Part shown: piece after piece, positions 42,409-51,084 of the stretch | Layout: the number at the start of each line of letters is the position of its first letter | How positions within the stretch are numbered: the stretch's first letter is position 1 | Source: Ilumatobacter coccineus YM16-304 | GTDB lineage: Bacteria; Actinomycetota; Acidimicrobiia; Acidimicrobiales; Ilumatobacteraceae | Assembly: GCF_000348785.1 (NCBI RefSeq) | Contig: NC_020520.1 | Coordinates: 2,666,001-2,730,000 of the forward strand | Length of the DNA stretch: 64,000 nt | Direction of reading: 5' to 3' | Made by a program: the position numbers and the translations under genes | The notes under the pieces: generated by a model | The model's database searches: none | Told to the model about the DNA's origin: nothing | Seen by the model: the letters and a program-made list of their open reading frames with translations, nothing else

Positions 42409-44094
42409 GTGTATGACTTCGTGATCGTCGGCGGCGGCTCGGCCGGATGCGCCATGGCCAACCGGCTCAGCGCCGACCCCTCCAACCGAGTGCTCGTCAT
42501 CGAGGCGGGTCGACGCGACTGGAAGTGGGACGTCTTCATCCACATGCCGGCGGCGCTGGCCTTCCCGATCGGGAGTCGCTTCTACGACTGGAAGTACGAG
42601 AGCGAACCCGAGCCCTACATGAACGGTCGGCGGGTCTACCACGCTCGCGGCAAGGTGCTCGGCGGGTCGTCGAGCATCAACGGCATGATCTTCCAGCGGG
42701 GCAACCCGATGGACTACGACAAGTGGGGTGCCATCCCCGGCCTCGAACACTGGGACTGGGCGCACTGCCTGCCGTACTTCAAGCGGATGGAGAACTGTCT
42801 GGAGGGCCAGGAGTCCGACACGTCGGATCTGCGTGGCACCGACGGTCCGCTCACCCTCGAACGCGGACCGGCGACCAACCCACTGTTCGACGCGTGGCTG
42901 CGAGCGGGTGTCGAAGCCGGCTTCAACCGCACCGCCGACGTCAACGGCTATCGCCAGGAAGGCTTCGCAGCGTTCGACAAGAACGTGCTGCGCGGTCGTC
43001 GCCTGAGCGCCGCCCGGGCCTATCTCCACCCGGTGCTCGACCGACCGAACCTCGACCTGATGACGAGCACGCACGTCAATCGTGTGCTCTTCGACGGGAC
43101 CCGCGTGACCGGCGTCGAGATCGCGAAGGGCCGGTCGACCGAGACGATCCTCGCCGGTGAAGTGGTCCTGTGCGGCGGGGCGTTCAACAGTCCGCAGCTC
43201 CTGCAGTTGTCGGGCGTGGGCGACCCCGAGCATCTCGGCGGTCTGGGTATCGACGTCGTGGCCGACGTGCCGGGCGTCGGCGAGAACCTGCAAGATCACC
43301 TCGAGGTCTACATCCAGTACGAGTCGAAGCAGCCGGTCTCGATCCAACCTCACCTCGCTCACTGGAAGAAGCCGTGGATCGGGTTGCAATGGCTGTTCCG
43401 CAAGGGGCCGGGCGCCTCCAACCACTTCGAGGCCGGAGCGTTCGTCAAGAGCAATCCCGACGAGTCGTACCCGAACCTGATGTTCCACTTCCTCCCGATC
43501 GCAATCCGCTACGACGGGTCGTCGCCTCGCAAGCCCGACGGCTCCAACGCGAAGATCGAGCACGGCTACCAGGTGCACGTCGGGCCGATGTACTCCGACG
43601 CTCGCGGCACGGTGAAGATCACGTCGACCGACCCTCGCAAGCACCCCGCCGTGCAGTTCAACTACCTGTCGACCGAGCAGGACCGTCGTGAGTGGATCGA
43701 AGCGGTCCGCACCGCACGCAAAATCCTGACGCAGCCGGCGTTCGACGAGTTCAACGCCGGTGAGATCTCACCGGGCCCGGCGGTCGAGACCGACGAAGAG
43801 ATCATGGACTGGGTGGCCCGTGACTCCGAAACGGCGTTGCACCCGTCGTGCACGACGAAGATCGGCATCGACGACATGGCGGTGCTCGACCCCGAGACGA
43901 TGGGCGTGCGCGGCACGACGGGGCTGAGCGTCGTCGACGCCGGTTGCATGCCGAACGTGAGCAACGGCAACACCTACGCACCGACGATGATGATCGCCGA
44001 GAAGGCAGCGGATCTCATCCTCGGCAACACCCCACTCGCACCCGATCACTCCGAGGTCTACCGAGGCGATGTCACCGGTGGCGGCCGACGCTGA
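42409..44094 (+). CDS. betA: GMC-family oxidoreductase (choline dehydrogenase-like)
   Basis: A 561-residue FAD enzyme. The dinucleotide motif is [10 protein letters not shown] (~5-14), with [13 protein letters not shown] and [15 protein letters not shown] as the GMC signatures and [10 protein letters not shown] with the catalytic His. It is closest in motif pattern to choline dehydrogenase (BetA), which makes betaine aldehyde for osmoprotection, but other alcohol dehydrogenases of the family look alike and no betB or transporter is next to it. The start is a GTG with CAGACT ending six bases upstream. Confidence 0.9.
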   Translation: MYDFVIVGGGSAGCAMANRLSADPSNRVLVIEAGRRDWKWDVFIHMPAALAFPIGSRFYDWKYESEPEPYMNGRRVYHARGKVLGGSSSINGMIFQRGNPMDYDKWGAIPGLEHWDWAHCLPYFKRMENCLEGQESDTSDLRGTDGPLTLERGPATNPLFDAWLRAGVEAGFNRTADVNGYRQEGFAAFDKNVLRGRRLSAARAYLHPVLDRPNLDLMTSTHVNRVLFDGTRVTGVEIAKGRSTETILAGEVVLCGGAFNSPQLLQLSGVGDPEHLGGLGIDVVADVPGVGENLQDHLEVYIQYESKQPVSIQPHLAHWKKPWIGLQWLFRKGPGASNHFEAGAFVKSNPDESYPNLMFHFLPIAIRYDGSSPRKPDGSNAKIEHGYQVHVGPMYSDARGTVKITSTDPRKHPAVQFNYLSTEQDRREWIEAVRTARKILTQPAFDEFNAGEISPGPAVETDEEIMDWVARDSETALHPSCTTKIGIDDMAVLDPETMGVRGTTGLSVVDAGCMPNVSNGNTYAPTMMIAEKAADLILGNTPLAPDHSEVYRGDVTGGGRR

Positions 44095-44115
44095 GTCGGC
44101 GGCGCGACGACCACA

Positions 44116-44571
44116 TCAGAGACAGAGCAGGAAGCCCGGGGCGTCGGCTGCGATCCAGTCCGACCGGAGACCTGCACCGGTGACCGCTCGAACCTGCCAC
44201 TCGTACACGCCGAGTCCAGCACCGAGCAGCGGCGCGGCGCTGTCGTTGTAGCTGGTGCCGGGGGCCGTGACGGTCCAGGGTCCGCCCGAGACGGCGTTGG
44301 TGCCGGTGATGACCCGCCGCACCTCGTATGCGGTCACGCCAGCGGTCGTCGAGGGCTGCCAGGTGACGTTCGCACGGCACGTGAGCAGCGGGAGGACGTT
44401 GAGTCGGACGTCGGCGAACACGTCCGACGGCGGGAAGACCGCATGACTCGACGCCACGTTGGCGACGTTCGAAGTCGATTCGACGAACGCTGCCGAACCG
44501 GTGTCGAGCGTCCCGACGCCGAGGCACAGCGCGCCGACTGCGACCGCTCCGACCAGCCGCCGCAACCTCAT
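44116..44571 (-). CDS. Secreted protein with SipW-type signal and Fn3-like domain
   Basis: A 151-residue exported protein: basic start, hydrophobic stretch at ~6-26, then AAFVESTSNVANVASS. This segment matches AAFTASTSNDNNSASS of the TasA-like protein at the operon head in ten of sixteen positions. The rest (~57-150) resembles a fibronectin type III fold, with VTWQPSTTAGVTAYEVRR and YEWQVRAVTGAG. The ATG overlaps the TGA of the GGDEF gene. It is likely a second substrate of the SipW-like peptidase and part of an extracellular matrix or fibre. Confidence 0.75.
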   Translation of the reverse strand: MRLRRLVGAVAVGALCLGVGTLDTGSAAFVESTSNVANVASSHAVFPPSDVFADVRLNVLPLLTCRANVTWQPSTTAGVTAYEVRRVITGTNAVSGGPWTVTAPGTSYNDSAAPLLGAGLGVYEWQVRAVTGAGLRSDWIAADAPGFLLCL

Positions 44572-45980
44572 CGCACCGCGTCCGTCGTCGTGTCCGTCGC
44601 CGTGTCGTCGAGTTCGCTGGCAGCCGCAGCGAGGAACGCAGCGTTCTGTGCCCGCTTGTCGGCGTACATGTCCGACATCGCTCGCCGCAGTAGTTGCTCG
44701 CCCGACTCCGACCGGTCGGTTCCGGCGGCCGCGAGTCCGACGCCGCAGTAGATCCGCGTCGAGCCGGAGCGGCCGAGTGACACGTCTCCTGCGAGCGCCT
44801 CGGCGATGGTCGGCCGGTCGACGTCGAGGGTGTCGATGGCGACGACGAAGTCGCCGCCGACGAGACGTCCGACCGTTGCCGACGGGTCGATCTGCAGGAG
44901 TCGCTCGATCGTTGCCTCGATGAGGGCATCGCCGGCGTCGTGGCCGTGAAGATCGTTGAGCAGCTTCAGGTTGTCGAGGCTCACGATGCCGAGGGTGAGT
45001 TCGGCGGGGTCACGGCGGAGCCGGTCGTCGAGCCAGCTCAACGTCTCCGAGCGAGTGGAGAGATGACGCGAATGGCGCTCGGCCGTCTGCTCGGCGGGTG
45101 CTGCCCGACGGGTGGCACCCGCCTGCGCCCGGCTCATGGCGACGAGGAGTTCGAGCGCATCGACCGTGAGGTCGTCGAGCGCATGCTCTGCTCCTGTCAG
45201 CACGAGGCGACCGCCGGAGGCTTCGTCGAGGTCGAGGCGAACGATCGTCGCGTCGTCGTCCGCCGCCGTGTCGCTCTCGTCGGCTCGGTTGCCGTCGCTG
45301 TGTTCGATCGTCGCCGACACGCCGACGAACTTCTCGGCGGCGGCGACCAACAGGCGGTCGTGCTCGACCGGATCGGCGGCGAGCAGCTGCGCGCCCGCAT
45401 GCGTCACGAGTTCGAGCGCATGCGACCGGCGCTGTGCTCGTGCCCGTGTCGTTTCGGCGAGACGCAACCGCGCGGTGACGTGTTCGGCGAGACGAGCGGT
45501 GGGAACGGCGACGGCCATGAGCACGGCGGCGAGGACGAGTGGATCGTCGGCCTGACCGGGGGTGCCGTCCCAGGTGAGCGCGAGTTGTGCGAACAGCGCC
45601 AGTGCGGTGCTGATACCGGTTGCGATCGCGCCGAGCAGACCGTGCCGAATGCCGGCGAGCACGAGGGGAATTGCCAGTGCGAGCGATGTCGGGTCGCCCG
45701 GCTCCACGCCGTTCACGCCGAGTGCAGCGATCGTGACCACGAGGTCGAGGACGACCACGCCGATCGACAGCCGGACCGGATCGACACGGCGCCGCAGCCG
45801 CGGTTCGGCGAGCGCCGACACGCCGACGAGTACGGCGGCAGCGACGGCGACGCTCCCGAGTCGCTCGCCGCGGACGAGATGCACCGCGCCGAAGAGCGCG
45901 AGCGCGAGTGCGAGCACCACACGCATGTGTGAGAGCGATCGCACGACCGCGTCGTCGATCCGTTTCGTTCGTCGTGTCAT
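44568..45980 (-). CDS. Membrane protein with degenerate GGDEF domain
   Basis: A 470-residue protein with about five to six membrane helices (~18-175), then a GAF-like cytoplasmic region (~190-290) and a GGDEF-type domain (~315-445). The signature reads VGGDFVVAI, lacking the Glu of GGDEF, and DDRLRRDPAELTLGIVSLDNLKLLNDLHG retains the family pattern. It is probably inactive as a cyclase but may bind nucleotide. It sits between a SipW peptidase and a SipW-type substrate in a coupled operon, so it may sense or relay c-di-GMP for matrix secretion. Confidence 0.82.
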   Translation of the reverse strand: MTRRTKRIDDAVVRSLSHMRVVLALALALFGAVHLVRGERLGSVAVAAAVLVGVSALAEPRLRRRVDPVRLSIGVVVLDLVVTIAALGVNGVEPGDPTSLALAIPLVLAGIRHGLLGAIATGISTALALFAQLALTWDGTPGQADDPLVLAAVLMAVAVPTARLAEHVTARLRLAETTRARAQRRSHALELVTHAGAQLLAADPVEHDRLLVAAAEKFVGVSATIEHSDGNRADESDTAADDDATIVRLDLDEASGGRLVLTGAEHALDDLTVDALELLVAMSRAQAGATRRAAPAEQTAERHSRHLSTRSETLSWLDDRLRRDPAELTLGIVSLDNLKLLNDLHGHDAGDALIEATIERLLQIDPSATVGRLVGGDFVVAIDTLDVDRPTIAEALAGDVSLGRSGSTRIYCGVGLAAAGTDRSESGEQLLRRAMSDMYADKRAQNAAFLAAAASELDDTATDTTTDAVR

Positions 45981-46651
45981 GTGGTGTCACCTCCCACGAG
46001 GGTCAGGGCGGCCACGACCTCGGTCTGTTGCGGTTCGCCGAGGAGGCGGTTGTCGGCCGATTCGTCGTCGAGGTCGCCGGACCAGAGCCACGAGTGCGAG
46101 GGAGACGTCGATTCGGTGCCGTCCCACGGATCGTTCTCGCGTTCGCTGCTGAGACCTGCACCGCGAAGTGCGATGAGGAAGACCATCAACGTGGCCACCA
46201 CGAGTTCGTGGCGGCCGTCGAGCCACCAGAGGCGCACCATGCCGACCCAGGGCACGACCACACGGCCGGCACCGAAGAGTTCGGAGGCGGTGACCGGAGA
46301 GCTGTCGTTGCTCTGGTTGGCGTCGCCGCGGGTGACGAGTGTGCCGTCGGGGTTGACGTCGACGACCCGGTGGATGACCGACACGTCGTTGGAGTCGAAC
46401 ACCACCACGGTGCCCACTCCGACCTCGTCGAGGTCCTGCTCGCTGTACAGCACGGTGTCGCCGCGCTGGAGCGCGGGTTCCATCGACTCCGACGCAACGA
46501 CGGTCGAATGCCACCTCGGAACGACCATCGCCACCATCGCCAACACGGCGAGGGTGAGCGCGACAGTGCTCAAGAAGAGTCCGGTGAGCCCGAAACCGAA
46601 CCGGAACGATCGCTGGAGGCGGGGCCAGTCGATCGCTCCGGTTCGGGTCAT
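45977..46651 (-). CDS. sipW: SipW-like signal peptidase I (ER type)
   Basis: A 224-residue membrane serine peptidase. N-terminal helix ~21-43; catalytic Ser56 in SESMEPAL; His94 in SVIHRVVD replaces the Lys of ordinary bacterial signal peptidases, which marks the ER/SipW type. GDANQSND (109-116) carries the conserved Asp. A second helix follows near residue 145, and the C-terminus is acidic. The start at 46651 leaves eight bases after the TasA-like stop and has GAAG upstream; a longer frame to 46690 overlaps that gene. SipW enzymes process biofilm matrix proteins such as TasA. Confidence 0.88.
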   Translation of the reverse strand: MTRTGAIDWPRLQRSFRFGFGLTGLFLSTVALTLAVLAMVAMVVPRWHSTVVASESMEPALQRGDTVLYSEQDLDEVGVGTVVVFDSNDVSVIHRVVDVNPDGTLVTRGDANQSNDSSPVTASELFGAGRVVVPWVGMVRLWWLDGRHELVVATLMVFLIALRGAGLSSERENDPWDGTESTSPSHSWLWSGDLDDESADNRLLGEPQQTEVVAALTLVGGDTT

Positions 46652-46659
46652 CGGGTTCT

Positions 46660-47361
46660 TCAGCTCTGGGTCTCCCACACGAAGTTCCATGTGGCGTCCT
46701 TGGCGGCGGCTTCCGGATCGTCTTGGACGGCGATCGTGATGCGGAAGGTGTAGACGCCGTCGCTGCCGGGCATCGAGCTGAGGTTGTCAGCGTGAGTTGC
46801 CGGGAAGTCGGCGAGGGTGCCGTTGTAGATGTTGTCGTTGTTCGCGTTCGGCAGCGCCTCGGGCGGATCCTGCGCGTTCATGTAGGCGCAGTCGTGCAGT
46901 TGGTTGCCCGGGGTCTCCGTGAAGGCGACCGGGTCGCCGGGAGTCGCGAGGCGGTCGACCCGGACGTTCAGGTAGTCGGCGAGCGTGTCGGCGGCGTCGA
47001 TGCCCGTGACGTACATCATCACGTCGCCCGAGGTGAAGTCACCGTCGTATTGCACGCGGATGCACTGCTCGACCGGGGTCGCCGGGGTCAGGTCGGCGGC
47101 ATTGCCGCTCGCCAAGGGGTTGAGCGGGTCGACCGCGGTCGTGAAGAGCGCGAAGCCCGCGTCGTTGTCGGTCAGCGTGATGCCGGCCGCCGAGCTCGCC
47201 GAGTTGTTGTCGTTGCTCGTCGAGGCCGTGAAGGCTGCTCGAGACACCGACAGAACGAGGAACAGCACCAGCAGCAGGGCGGTACCCACCGCTGCGATCC
47301 GTCCGGTTGTTGCATGCAGACTCGATCGCTCCGTCGGGCCGCCCGCCATTGATTGATTCAT
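46660..47361 (-). CDS. TasA/CalY-like secreted matrix protein
   Basis: A 233-residue exported protein. Basic N-terminus, hydrophobic helix ~24-42 (AAVGTALLLVLFLVLSVS), then RAAFTASTSNDNNSASSAAG, the kind of N-terminus processed by SipW. The mature domain holds ITLTDNDAGFALF and conserved CIRVQY and DCAYMN cysteines, similar in style to TasA/camelysin-like fibre proteins. Assignment to this family is by layout and neighbours, not by clear sequence identity. AGGAG lies five bases before the ATG at 47361. It leads the operon. Confidence 0.78.
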   Translation of the reverse strand: MNQSMAGGPTERSSLHATTGRIAAVGTALLLVLFLVLSVSRAAFTASTSNDNNSASSAAGITLTDNDAGFALFTTAVDPLNPLASGNAADLTPATPVEQCIRVQYDGDFTSGDVMMYVTGIDAADTLADYLNVRVDRLATPGDPVAFTETPGNQLHDCAYMNAQDPPEALPNANNDNIYNGTLADFPATHADNLSSMPGSDGVYTFRITIAVQDDPEAAAKDATWNFVWETQS

Positions 47362-47380
47362 CACATCTCCTGTGCGTCAC

Positions 47381-47400
47381 GACATGTCGGTCGACATGTC
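47381..47400. promoter_or_regulatory. Perfect 20-bp operator-like palindrome before the TasA-SipW operon
   Basis: GACATGTCGGTCGACATGTC: two 9-base arms, GACATGTCG and CGACATGTC, with a GT centre, 20 bases upstream of the start codon. The position fits a repressor site in the promoter or leader. The likely binder is not encoded next to it. Confidence 0.65.
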
Positions 47401-47530
47401 CGTGCTGCGTCCATCGGGAGAGATGTGACACACCTTGAGAAGATTTGACGATGTCGGGAAGAAGCGCGCCCACGCTGAGCAGGGGTTGAACGCCGAGCGT
47501 GCGTTTTGTCGGGGGTAGTGTCGGACCGCG

Positions 47531-47956
47531 TCAGTCGCTCAGCCGGTCGACGGCGTACGCCGTCACGCGCGCTCCGAGCAGCAGTTTCGACGACGCTGCG
47601 TCGCTCAGATCGTCGTCGGCGGAGCGTCGCGGGTCGATGTCGCCGCCGGCCACGTACACGTCGACGCCGTGTGCGGTCGCCGCGTCGCGAAACGCCTCGC
47701 CGTCGTGGACGTCGGTCGCAAAGGCGACGTCGCCGAGATGCAGGTCGTACGCGAACGCATCGACCACGAGCGCGACGGCTGGTCGCGCCTCGGACAGTTC
47801 GTGTGGAAACGACGGCGACGACGCGAACCAGTTCTTCGCTGCGCCGAAGCTCAGCGCCTCGTCATCGGCGGTCTGGAATGCCTCGGCGGGGATGATCAGG
47901 CGTGCCCGGCCGTCGACGACCGAGGTGCGCGACCCCGGACGTCGACGGCGAGCCAT
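47531..47956 (-). CDS. Hypothetical protein downstream of aconitase
   Basis: A 141-residue soluble protein with no signal or domain I recognise. It begins MARRRRPGSRTSVVDGRARL and has the segments VALVVDAFAYDLHLGDVAFATD and GVDVYVAGGDIDP, suggestive of an alpha/beta fold. It begins three bases after the aconitase stop on the same strand and is probably co-transcribed with it. No more can be said from sequence. Confidence 0.7.
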   Translation of the reverse strand: MARRRRPGSRTSVVDGRARLIIPAEAFQTADDEALSFGAAKNWFASSPSFPHELSEARPAVALVVDAFAYDLHLGDVAFATDVHDGEAFRDAATAHGVDVYVAGGDIDPRRSADDDLSDAASSKLLLGARVTAYAVDRLSD

Positions 47957-47959
47957 CGA

Positions 47960-50236
47960 TCAGTTGGCCGACTTCTGGCGGATGATGTTGAGCGCCGAGC
48001 CCGCCTCGAACCATTCGACCTGTTCGGGGCTGAACGTGTGCTTGGCCTCGAAGTCGATCGTGGTGCCGCCGGGCTTGACGATCTGGCACTTCACGTTCTC
48101 TCCGGGCACCGGCGGCAGGGTGAGCACGTTGATGCGATCGTCTTCGTCGATCTTGTCGTAGTCGGCCGCGTCGGCGAACGTGAGCGGGACCATGCCCTGC
48201 TTCTTGAGGTTGGTCTCGTGGATGCGAGCGAAGCTGCGGGCGATCGCCACGAGCCCGAGGCGGAAGCGGGGCTCCATCGCGGCGTGCTCGCGGCTCGAAC
48301 CCTCACCCATGTTCTCGTCACCGATGACGACCCACGGCTGGCCTGCCTCGTGGTACTCCTTGGCGATCTCGGGGAAGGTCTGGGTCTCACCCGTGAGCTG
48401 GTTCTTGCCGTACCCGACCTCGTAGCCGGAGCCATCACCCTTCGAGAAGGCGTTGACCGCTCCGAGGTAGAGGTTGCCCGAGATGTTCTCGAGGTGACCG
48501 CGGAACTTCAGCCAGGGGCCGGCCATCGAGATGTGGTCGGTGGTGAACTTGCCCTGTGCCTTCACCAGCACCGGGAGGCCGTTGTAGGCGTCGCGCGGTG
48601 CGGGCTCGAACGGCTCGAGGAGCTGCAGGCGGTCGCTCGTGGGGCTGACCTGCACCTCGACGGTGCTGCCGTCGGCCGGGGGAGCGGTGAAGGTGTCTTC
48701 GCCCGGGTCGTAGCCGGCGTCGGGGAGGATCTGGCCGACCGGTGCGTCGAGGCTGACCTCGGTGCCGTCGGGCGCCGTGATCGTGTCGGTGGTCGGGTCG
48801 AAGTCGAGCCGGCCGGACAGTGCGATGGCCATGACCGTGTCGGGCGAGGTGACGAACGCGAGGGTGTTGGCCGAGCCGTCGTTGCGCTTGGGGAAGTTGC
48901 GGTTGTACGAGGTGACGATCGTGTTGATCTGCCCGGTGACCGCTTCGGGGCGGCTCCACTGACCGATGCACGGGCCGCACGCGTTGGCGAGCACGGTCGC
49001 ACCGATCGCTTCGAGGTCGGCGAGGAGGCCGTCTCGTTCGATCGTGGCACGGGTCTGTTCGGAACCGGGGGTGATCATCAGGTCGATCTTCGAGGTGAGG
49101 CCCTTCGCTGCGGCCTGACGCGCGATCGATGCAGCGCGGGTGATGTCTTCGTACGACGAGTTGGTGCACGAACCGATGAGCGCGGCCGACGGCACGAGCG
49201 GCCAGTCGTTGGCGCGAGCGGCTTCGCCGACGCCGGCTCCGACCTTGTGCGCGAGGTCGGGGGTGTGCGGGCCGTTGATCAGCGGTTTGAGTTCGTCGAG
49301 ATCGATCTCGATGATCTGGTCGTACATGGCGCCGTCGTCGGGGCGCAGGTGATCGGCGACCTTGTCGGCGGCGTCGGCGATGGCCTCACGGCCGGTGGCC
49401 TTGAGGTACTCGCTCATGTTGGTGTCGTAGCCGAACAGCGAGGTGGTGGCGCCGATCTCGGCACCCATGTTGCAGATCGTGCCCTTGCCGGTGGCCGAGA
49501 TCGAGTCGGCGCCGGGGCCGTAGTACTCGACGATGGCGCCGGTGCCGCCCTTGACGGTGAGCTGGCGGGCGACTTCGAGGATGACGTCTTTCGGAGCGCT
49601 CCAGTCGGAGAGTGTGCCGGTGAGCTTGACGCCGATGACCTTGGGCCACTTGACGTTCCAGGCGAAGCCGGTCATGACGTCGACGGCGTCGGCGCCGCCG
49701 ACACCGATGGCGACCATGCCGAGACCGCCGGCGTTGGGCGTGTGGCTGTCGGTGCCGATCATCATGCCGCCCGGGAACGCGTAGTTCTCCAGGACGACCT
49801 GGTGGATGATGCCCGAGCCCGGGCCCCAGAAGCCGATGCCGTACTTGGCCGACACGCTGCGCAGGAAGTCGTAGACCTCCTTGTTGGTGTCGACGGCGAC
49901 GCCGAGGTCGATCTGTGCGCCGACCTTGGCCTGGATGAGGTGGTCGCAGTGCACGGTCGACGGCACGGCGGCTTCGTCGAGCCCGGCGGTCATGAACTGC
50001 AGGAGCGCCATCTGCGCGGTGGCGTCTTGCATGGCGACGCGGTCGGGGTGGAAGTCGGCGTAGCTCTCGCCGCGTTCGAGCGATTGGTTCTCGGGGTCGC
50101 TCAGATGGTTGACGAGGATCTTCTCGGTGAGGGTGAGCGGACGCTGGAGACGGTCACGGGCGATCTGGACGTTGCCCGGGAGGTTCGCGTAGACGGCGTC
50201 GACGAGTTCGATGGGGGTGCTGGCGCTGACTGGCAT
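47960..50236 (-). CDS. acnA: Aconitate hydratase, mitochondrial-type
   Basis: A 758-residue 4Fe-4S enzyme interconverting citrate and isocitrate. The cluster cysteines lie in [11 protein letters not shown] and [31 protein letters not shown] and [19 protein letters not shown] are patterns of the eukaryote mitochondrial group rather than of the usual 890-residue bacterial AcnA. The start is ATG 50236, positioned by a TATAGT box seven bases upstream; an extra 12 residues upstream run through the promoter. It is divergent from a GntR regulator, a likely controller. Confidence 0.94.
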   Translation of the reverse strand: MPVSASTPIELVDAVYANLPGNVQIARDRLQRPLTLTEKILVNHLSDPENQSLERGESYADFHPDRVAMQDATAQMALLQFMTAGLDEAAVPSTVHCDHLIQAKVGAQIDLGVAVDTNKEVYDFLRSVSAKYGIGFWGPGSGIIHQVVLENYAFPGGMMIGTDSHTPNAGGLGMVAIGVGGADAVDVMTGFAWNVKWPKVIGVKLTGTLSDWSAPKDVILEVARQLTVKGGTGAIVEYYGPGADSISATGKGTICNMGAEIGATTSLFGYDTNMSEYLKATGREAIADAADKVADHLRPDDGAMYDQIIEIDLDELKPLINGPHTPDLAHKVGAGVGEAARANDWPLVPSAALIGSCTNSSYEDITRAASIARQAAAKGLTSKIDLMITPGSEQTRATIERDGLLADLEAIGATVLANACGPCIGQWSRPEAVTGQINTIVTSYNRNFPKRNDGSANTLAFVTSPDTVMAIALSGRLDFDPTTDTITAPDGTEVSLDAPVGQILPDAGYDPGEDTFTAPPADGSTVEVQVSPTSDRLQLLEPFEPAPRDAYNGLPVLVKAQGKFTTDHISMAGPWLKFRGHLENISGNLYLGAVNAFSKGDGSGYEVGYGKNQLTGETQTFPEIAKEYHEAGQPWVVIGDENMGEGSSREHAAMEPRFRLGLVAIARSFARIHETNLKKQGMVPLTFADAADYDKIDEDDRINVLTLPPVPGENVKCQIVKPGGTTIDFEAKHTFSPEQVEWFEAGSALNIIRQKSAN

Positions 50237-50241
50237 GTAGA

Positions 50242-50259
50242 CAACTATAATACAAGTTG
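50242..50259. promoter_or_regulatory. Promoter and inverted repeat between acnA and the GntR gene
   Basis: CAACT (50242-50246) and AGTTG (50255-50259) form an inverted repeat around an AT-rich centre. The minus-strand hexamer TATAGT (50244-50249) lies inside and ends seven bases before the acnA ATG. A protein bound to the repeat would block or alter the acnA promoter. Confidence 0.6.
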
Positions 50260-50297
50260 CAGCCATCTTCAAGCCAGCGTGCTAGGAAGGACAGCGA

Positions 50298-51023
50298 ATG
50301 AGACGAATCCGATACAAGGATATCGCTGACGAGCTTCGTCAGCGGTTCCGCGATGCTCCGGTCGGCTCCGTGCTGCCGTCGGAGTCCGACATGTCGGCGG
50401 AGTTCGAGGTCTCGCGTGTCACGATCCGTCGAGCGCTCGAACTCGTGCGCGAAGACGGCCTCATCGCTGCCCGCCAAGGCTTCGGCTGGTATGTCGCCGG
50501 CGAACCGGTCCGGCAGTCGCTCGAGTCGCTCGGCACGATCGAGAGTCAGGTCGAGGGCGTCGGCAAGATCTCCGAACGCAAGGTCGAAGAGTTCGCATTC
50601 GTCCAGCCGCCCGCCCGAGTACGCGCGCTGCTGCAGACCGATCAGGTGCTGCGCGTCAAGCGCGTCAACCTGGCCGACGGCGAGCCGTTCGCGGTGGTGA
50701 CCGTGTGGTGCCCGGCCGACCTGGGCGCCAACCTGTCTCGTCGCGACGTCGAGCAGTTTCCGTTCTACGAACTCATCGACGTCGAACTGCGCGGCGCGAC
50801 CCAGACCATCGGTGCCGACGCCGCCGACGCGGCGATCTCGAAACTGCTCAACATCCCCGTCGGTGCGCCGCTGCTGCGGTGCCAGCGGGTCACGACCGAT
50901 CGGGAAGGTCATCCGGTGCTGGTGAGCGAGCACCTGTTCTCGGCGCATCGCACCGAGTTCGTCGTCGAACTCCCACAGGCCGGGCCGAGCCTCACGCCGA
51001 GCGGGCTCCGGCTCGTCGACTGA
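50298..51023 (+). CDS. GntR-family regulator, HutC/UTRA type
   Basis: A 241-residue regulator. N-terminal winged helix (~5-70) with YKDIADELRQRF, SESDMSAEFEVSRVTIRRALE and the wing GLIAARQGFGWYV. The UTRA ligand domain (~85-235) follows, ending VLVSEHLFSAHRTEFVVEL. AGGAAGGA precedes the ATG at a good distance, so this gene is translated conventionally. Divergence from acnA with an inverted repeat between suggests it controls aconitase, with a citrate-like or other metabolite as effector. Effector unknown. Confidence 0.92.
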   Translation: MRRIRYKDIADELRQRFRDAPVGSVLPSESDMSAEFEVSRVTIRRALELVREDGLIAARQGFGWYVAGEPVRQSLESLGTIESQVEGVGKISERKVEEFAFVQPPARVRALLQTDQVLRVKRVNLADGEPFAVVTVWCPADLGANLSRRDVEQFPFYELIDVELRGATQTIGADAADAAISKLLNIPVGAPLLRCQRVTTDREGHPVLVSEHLFSAHRTEFVVELPQAGPSLTPSGLRLVD

Positions 51024-51072
51024 GCGAGTCGCGCCGCGCTCGTCGGTTTGCGGCGAGCGGTGGAGCCCGCCG

Positions 51073-51078
51073 TAGGGT
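51073..51078 (+). promoter_or_regulatory. -10 hexamer TAGGGT for the alpha-hydroxyacid dehydrogenase gene
   Basis: TAGGGT ends six bases before the ATG at 51085, with no Shine-Dalgarno. Confidence 0.58.
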
Positions 51079-51084
51079 CGCGGT

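Noticed and set aside
50237-50272. An N-terminal extension of 12 residues for aconitase
   Set aside because: It would translate the TATAGT promoter and the inverted repeat; the ATG at 50236 is better placed.
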